Shown here in pieces: positions 33,964 to 37,733 of a stretch of DNA of 37,733 bases. The stretch comes from Firmicutes bacterium UBA4916. GTDB taxonomy: Bacteria > Bacillota > Clostridia > Tissierellales > Tepidimicrobiaceae. Location: positions 1-37,733 of the forward strand of contig DHBY01000035.1 in NCBI GenBank assembly GCA_002398845.1, read 5' to 3'. The position numbers and the translations under genes were made by a program. Under the pieces are notes generated by a model. The model was not told the origin of the DNA, did not search any database, and worked only from the letters and a program-made list of their open reading frames with translations. Numbering within the stretch: the first letter of the stretch is position 1; the number at the start of each line of letters is the position of its first letter.

Positions 33964-33984
33964 GTAATCCTTATTAATATTCCA

Positions 33985-33990
33985 TATAAT
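33985..33990 (+). promoter_or_regulatory. -10 element of the metal-ATPase operon
   Basis: A perfect TATAAT with no good -35 at 17 bases upstream, as expected for an activator-dependent promoter. The FNR-type box occupies the -35 region. Confidence 0.55.
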
Positions 33991-34022
33991 AAACTCAACA
34001 GAATAAAAATTAAGGAGGATTT

Positions 34023-34241
34023 ATGATGACAACTAAAACTTATCAGTTAAGCACATTAACATGTCCATCTTGTACTATGAAAATCGAAGGTGCATTAAAA
34101 AAGACTAAAGGAGTGGAAAAGTATGATGTACTATTTAATTCAAGTAAGGTTAAAGTCACTTTTGATGAATCGGTAGTAGAATCTGAAGATATTAAGTTAA
34201 TCATAGAAAGATTAGGGTATCAAGTATTAGGAGAAAAATAG
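34023..34241 (+). CDS. Heavy-metal-associated (HMA) domain protein, CopZ-like
   Basis: A 72-residue single HMA domain with the metal-binding CxxC as Cys14-Pro-Ser-Cys17 in TLTCPSCTMKIEGALKK. The beta-alpha-beta pattern continues with VEKYDVLFNSSKVKVTFDE and ends in IIERLGYQVL. Such soluble metallochaperones carry Cu+, Zn2+ or related ions to P1B ATPases. The adjacent ATPase lacks an N-terminal HMA domain, so this protein probably supplies that function in trans. The SD AAGGAGGA precedes the ATG pair. It is first in a three-gene operon behind an FNR-type operator. Confidence 0.9.
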   Translation: MMTTKTYQLSTLTCPSCTMKIEGALKKTKGVEKYDVLFNSSKVKVTFDESVVESEDIKLIIERLGYQVLGEK

Positions 34242-34265
34242 TAAATTTATAGGAGGGGGAGTATA

Positions 34266-36137
34266 GTGAAAATAAGCAAAGGGCAAAGAGTAACATTATC
34301 GGGAATACTCATTGTAATCTCTTTTATATTAAAGCGTATAACTGTGGAACCAATGATAGCAAATATATTTATGATTGTTGCAGCTATTATAGCAGGACTA
34401 CCCATTATGAAAAATGCCCTTAGTGCATTAAGATATAAAATTGTAGGAATAGATGCATTAGTATCCTTGGCAGTTGTTGGAGCAATGTTTTTAGGAGAGT
34501 ACTGGGAAGCTGCAGCAGTTACCTTTCTTTTCATGCTAGGAGACTATTTAGAATCTAAAACTTTAGAAAAAACTAGATCATCCATAAAATCTCTATTGGA
34601 TTTAGCACCAGATGTGTCAGTAGTTATAAGAGATGGAATAGAAGTTGAAATTTCTCCTGAAGAGGTAGTTAAAGGCGATATAGTTATAGTTAAACCAGGA
34701 GAAAAAATATCAGTAGATGGCACCGTAATAGAGGGAAATTCCTATGTAAACCAAGCGGCTATAACCGGAGAGTCTATTCCAGTAAATAAAACAGAGGAAG
34801 ATACCGTATTTTCTGGGACCATAATAGAATCAGGATATCTTAAAATAAGGGCAGATAGAGTTGGAGAAGATACTACTTTTGCTAGAATATTGCAAATGGT
34901 TGAAGAAGCTCAGGACAAAAAAGCTAAGACTCAAAAATTTTTAGAGAAGTTCTCAAGATACTATACTCCTTCTATTATAGTTCTTGCTGCATTATTATAT
35001 TTCTTTACAAAGGATTTAGTTTTATCTCTTACATTGTTGGTAATAGCTTGCCCAGGAGCTTTAGTAATATCCACACCAGTTTCTATAGTAGCTGGCATTG
35101 GAAATGGAGCTAAACATGGGGTCCTTATAAAGGGCGGAGAAATAATGGAAAAGATGGGTAAGATGAAGGTATTAGCTTTTGATAAGACAGGTACCTTAAC
35201 TGAAGGGAAGCCTAAGGTAACTAATGTAAAAGCTTTTGAAATAACAGAAGATGAACTGCTTAAAATAGCTGTTATAGGGGAGTCCTATTCTGAACACCCT
35301 CTAGCTAGGGCGATTATAGCTGCAGGAGAAGAAAGATTAGGTTCATTAGATGGAAAACCAGAAGAATCAGAAATAGTTACAGGTCAAGGAATAAAGGTAA
35401 AGGTTGAAGGTAAAGTTTATCTAATAGGAAATAGAAAACTAATGCTAGAAAATGGAGTAGTAGTAACTAAAGAGGAAGAAGATTATATAAAAGGTGAAGA
35501 AGAACATGGACAAACGGTGGTTATAATTTCAAGTTTAGAAAAGATGTTGGGTGCCATATCCATAGCTGATACTGTAAGAGAAGATGCTAAGGAACTTATA
35601 AGAAATCTAAGGTATCAAGGTATAAAAAAGGTAGTTATGCTAACAGGTGACAACGAAAGGGCAGCAGCAGCCATATCAAGGGAATTAGGTTTAGATGAAT
35701 ACTATGCAGAGCTTCTTCCAGAAGGTAAGGTAGAAGTCCTGGATAGATTGCAACAGAAATTTGGACCTACAGCTATGGTAGGAGATGGAGTAAATGATGC
35801 ACCAGCATTAGCTTCAGCAGATTTGGGGATTGCCATAGGCGGGGCTGGTACTGATGTAGCTATGGAAACTGCCGATGTGGTGTTGATGTCCGATGAGATA
35901 AAGAAACTATCCTATGCTATTGGCCTAAGTCGTGCCACAGTAAGAAACATGAAACAAAATATATATTTTGCTATAATAGTAGCAGGTGCACTTATAGCAG
36001 GGGTATTAGGGAAAACAGTATTTTTATCCTCGGGAATGCTTATACATGAGCTAAGTGTACTGTTGGTAATTGTAAATGCAGTGAGACTTTTAGGATATGG
36101 AGACAAAGGATCAACAAAACCACAAGTAGATCTATAA
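34266..36137 (+). CDS. P1B heavy-metal ATPase with CPG motif
   Basis: A 623-residue metal-exporting P-type ATPase without an N-terminal HMA domain. Seen: the actuator TGES at 167-170, phosphorylation site DKTGT from Asp306, the P1B-specific HP dipeptide in SEHPLARAI, TGDN, and GDGVND from 506. The transmembrane metal site reads CPG (Cys262-Pro-Gly) where Zn/Cd and Cu pumps have CPC and P1B-4 pumps have SPC. The last membrane segments read HELS (His594-Glu595), near the HEGxT of P1B-4 ATPases rather than the Asp of ZntA. The metal is therefore uncertain: Fe2+, Co2+, Zn2+ or Cd2+ are candidates. The start is a GTG with AGGAGGGGG upstream. It lies between the HMA protein and the Crp/Fnr regulator. 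Confidence 0.9.
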   Translation: MKISKGQRVTLSGILIVISFILKRITVEPMIANIFMIVAAIIAGLPIMKNALSALRYKIVGIDALVSLAVVGAMFLGEYWEAAAVTFLFMLGDYLESKTLEKTRSSIKSLLDLAPDVSVVIRDGIEVEISPEEVVKGDIVIVKPGEKISVDGTVIEGNSYVNQAAITGESIPVNKTEEDTVFSGTIIESGYLKIRADRVGEDTTFARILQMVEEAQDKKAKTQKFLEKFSRYYTPSIIVLAALLYFFTKDLVLSLTLLVIACPGALVISTPVSIVAGIGNGAKHGVLIKGGEIMEKMGKMKVLAFDKTGTLTEGKPKVTNVKAFEITEDELLKIAVIGESYSEHPLARAIIAAGEERLGSLDGKPEESEIVTGQGIKVKVEGKVYLIGNRKLMLENGVVVTKEEEDYIKGEEEHGQTVVIISSLEKMLGAISIADTVREDAKELIRNLRYQGIKKVVMLTGDNERAAAAISRELGLDEYYAELLPEGKVEVLDRLQQKFGPTAMVGDGVNDAPALASADLGIAIGGAGTDVAMETADVVLMSDEIKKLSYAIGLSRATVRNMKQNIYFAIIVAGALIAGVLGKTVFLSSGMLIHELSVLLVIVNAVRLLGYGDKGSTKPQVDL

Positions 36138-36152
36138 ATAGGAGGGGTGTTT

Positions 36153-36836
36153 ATGGACTGTGGCTGTGGCAAAAACACAGAGGATAGGACTTGTATAGAA
36201 TTAGTTCCTATATTCAATGCTTTAAACTATGATGAAATGATAGAAATAGCCATGATTACAAATAGCAAAGAATATGAAAAAGGCGAAATGATATATACAG
36301 TAGGAGACAAGGGAGAGAGGTTATTTGTAATACACAAGGGGAAGGTTAAAATAACTAGATTTTCTGATTTAGGGAAGGAACAAATAATTAGAGTTCTAGA
36401 ACCAGGGGATTTTATGGGGGAATTATCCTTATTTGTTCCCACACCTCTAACGGATAATGCGGAAGCTTTAGAAAAAACCACCGTATGTATAATAGATGGA
36501 GAAAAGCTAAAAGGGCTAATGGTAAAATATCCTACCATAGCCCTAAAAGTATTGGAAGAGCTAAGTAGTAGATTGGGGAAGGCAGAAAGTCTAATTGAAA
36601 GTTTAGGAATACATGATGTAGAAACACGAATAGTTAAGACTATATTGGATTTAGCCAATGATAAGGGAGAGGTAGTGCTTAGGATGAGTAAAGGAAACTT
36701 AGCTTCTCATATAGGCATGAGTCAGGAGACGCTTAGTAGAAAATTATCTTATTTTCAAGATAGGGGTTGGATAAAGCAGGTAGGACATAGAAGGATTATA
36801 ATATTAGATGAAGATAGCTTAAAGGCATTAATATAA
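36153..36836 (+). CDS. Crp/Fnr-family regulator with FNR-like cysteines
   Basis: A 227-residue Crp/Fnr regulator. A cyclic-nucleotide-like beta roll (about 20-125) contains KGEMIYTVGDKGERLFVIHKG and PGDFMGELSLF. A dimer helix and a C-terminal winged helix follow, with SQETLSRKLSYF, whose E-x-x-S-R matches the FNR recognition helix. The N-terminus is MDCGCGKNTEDRTC (Cys3, Cys5, Cys14). Cys112 in EKTTVCIIDGEKL lines up with the fourth Fe-S ligand of E. coli FNR (Cys122 in ETSMVCEIPFETL). So it may hold an Fe-S cluster and sense oxygen, NO or metals. I start at the ATG at 36153, 7 bases after GGAGG; a GTG at 36147 overlaps that SD. It is last in the metal operon and probably acts on the box at 33948. 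Confidence 0.9.
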   Translation: MDCGCGKNTEDRTCIELVPIFNALNYDEMIEIAMITNSKEYEKGEMIYTVGDKGERLFVIHKGKVKITRFSDLGKEQIIRVLEPGDFMGELSLFVPTPLTDNAEALEKTTVCIIDGEKLKGLMVKYPTIALKVLEELSSRLGKAESLIESLGIHDVETRIVKTILDLANDKGEVVLRMSKGNLASHIGMSQETLSRKLSYFQDRGWIKQVGHRRIIILDEDSLKALI

Positions 36837-36950
36837 TATATCTTAGATAACGGTTTATTCATATTATTTTTGTGTATATATAATATATGGGCAATATAAC
36901 ATATGTTAAATTGAATATAAATTAATACAAAATATATTGGGGGTATTAAT

Positions 36951-37733
36951 ATGGGTTTTAAAATGACGGATAAGGTAAGCTGGGTAGGAAAAATTGATTG
37001 GGGATTAAGAAGATTTCATGGAGATGAGTATTCTACACACAGAGGCTCTTCTTACAATTCCTATTTAATAAGAGATGAAAAAACTGTCCTTATTGACACT
37101 GTATGGGAACCTTTTGCAAAAGAATTTGTTGAAAATCTTAAAAAAGAAATAGACTTAAATAAGATTGACTATATAATATCCAATCACGCAGAAATTGATC
37201 ATAGTGGAGCTCTACCACTGTTGATGAAGGAAATACCCGATGTTCCTATTTACTGTACTGAAAATGGAGCTAAGATACTTAAAGCTCATCACCATGAGGA
37301 TTGGAACTTTGTTCCCGTTAAAACTGGAGATGAATTAGATATTGGACAAAGTAAGCTCATATTTATAGAAGCTAGAATGCTTCATTGGCCAGATAGTATG
37401 TTTACCTATATGACAGGAGAAAATATATTATTTAGTAATGATGCATTTGGACAGCATTATGCATCAGAGCTAATGTATAATGATTTGGTGGATCAAGCTG
37501 AATTATATCAAGAAGCAATAAAATATTATGCAAATATATTAGCACCCTTTAGTCCTCTTGTAACTAATAAGATAAAAGAGGTATTAAGCTTTAAATTGCC
37601 AGTAGATATGATAGCTACTAGCCACGGAATTATATGGAGAGATAATCCAGCTCAGATTATTGAAAAATACTTAGAATGGGCTTATAATTATCAGGAAAAT
37701 CAAATCGTTATAGTATATGATACTATGTGGAAT
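36951..37733 (+). CDS. A-type flavodiiron protein (FprA-like), cut by window end
   Basis: The first 261 residues of a flavodiiron protein, an O2 and/or NO reductase used by anaerobes for oxidative and nitrosative defence. The metallo-beta-lactamase-like diiron domain shows ligands H79-x-E81-x-D83-H84 (NHAEIDHSG), then the later His in MLHWPDSM and the Asp in FSNDAFGQH. After SHGIIWRDNP the flavodoxin domain begins (NQIVIVYDTMWN), where the window stops. About 130 residues are missing. The SD TGGGGGT precedes the ATG. It follows the Crp/Fnr gene by 114 bases with no terminator hairpin seen. No FNR-type box is visible in that gap, so shared control is not shown. Confidence 0.93.
   Translation, partial: MGFKMTDKVSWVGKIDWGLRRFHGDEYSTHRGSSYNSYLIRDEKTVLIDTVWEPFAKEFVENLKKEIDLNKIDYIISNHAEIDHSGALPLLMKEIPDVPIYCTENGAKILKAHHHEDWNFVPVKTGDELDIGQSKLIFIEARMLHWPDSMFTYMTGENILFSNDAFGQHYASELMYNDLVDQAELYQEAIKYYANILAPFSPLVTNKIKEVLSFKLPVDMIATSHGIIWRDNPAQIIEKYLEWAYNYQENQIVIVYDTMWN

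Noticed and set aside
36227..36658. Leftward 143-residue ORF
   Set aside because: Antisense to the Crp/Fnr gene; shadow reading frame.
1..37733. CRISPR arrays, rRNA or tRNA genes
   Set aside because: No regularly spaced repeats and no tRNA cloverleaf or rRNA sequence were found on reading either strand.

Overview
The window is AT-rich DNA from a low-GC Gram-positive anaerobe, most likely a spore-forming Clostridia/Tissierellia-type Bacillota. This rests on strong GGAGG-type ribosome binding sites, a Spo0E-like sporulation phosphatase, a HutP homologue, DUF1836 and DegV proteins, a PreP-like M16C peptidase and an A-type flavodiiron protein. No rRNA, tRNA or CRISPR array was found.

Positions 1-7300 are accessory DNA. 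A short tyrosine recombinase is followed by a leftward block typical of integrative conjugative elements: a Spo0E-like protein, a TTRAP-type small protein, a protein with two RadC/JAB units (the second lacking its catalytic motif), two small unknown proteins, and an ArdC-like antirestriction metallopeptidase with a YodL domain. An IS1380-family element (about 4875-6521) cuts off the N-terminus of the ArdC-like gene. The far side of the IS carries unrelated rightward DNA with a YgjP-like metallopeptidase, so the element looks like a remnant rearranged at the IS. Three proteins of the block end in the same roughly 35-residue C-terminal tail, which is the most unusual feature here.

Positions 7300-24100 are mainly housekeeping: DegV protein plus DUF1836 regulator (leftward), topB (rightward), a metallophosphoesterase lipoprotein plus M16C peptidase operon and a DUF188 protein (leftward), recQ (rightward), the cell-wall pair ddl-murF, an M19 dipeptidase and a PucR-type regulator (leftward). 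Near-perfect hairpins separate the convergent genes.

Positions 24100-32200 hold transport and catabolic functions. The PucR regulator is divergent from a DUF917 protein and a CodB-like NCS1 permease, which suggests uptake and processing of a nucleobase or hydantoin-like compound. A TnpB-only IS605-type element with terminal hairpins and a probable omega RNA sits just upstream of hutP. A three-gene ABC importer of the ABC_sub_bind (TrpXYZ-like) class follows hutP. It has its own consensus promoter and a leader packed with UAG triplets, which suggests RNA-level control by the adjacent HutP protein.

Positions 32200-37733 contain a DEAD-box RNA helicase with a DbpA-type RNA-binding domain, then an operon of a heavy-metal (HMA) chaperone, an unusual P1B ATPase (CPG and HE motifs) and a Crp/Fnr regulator with FNR-like cysteines. 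A perfect FNR-type palindrome is centred 41.5 bases before the predicted transcription start of that operon. The window ends inside a flavodiiron protein gene.
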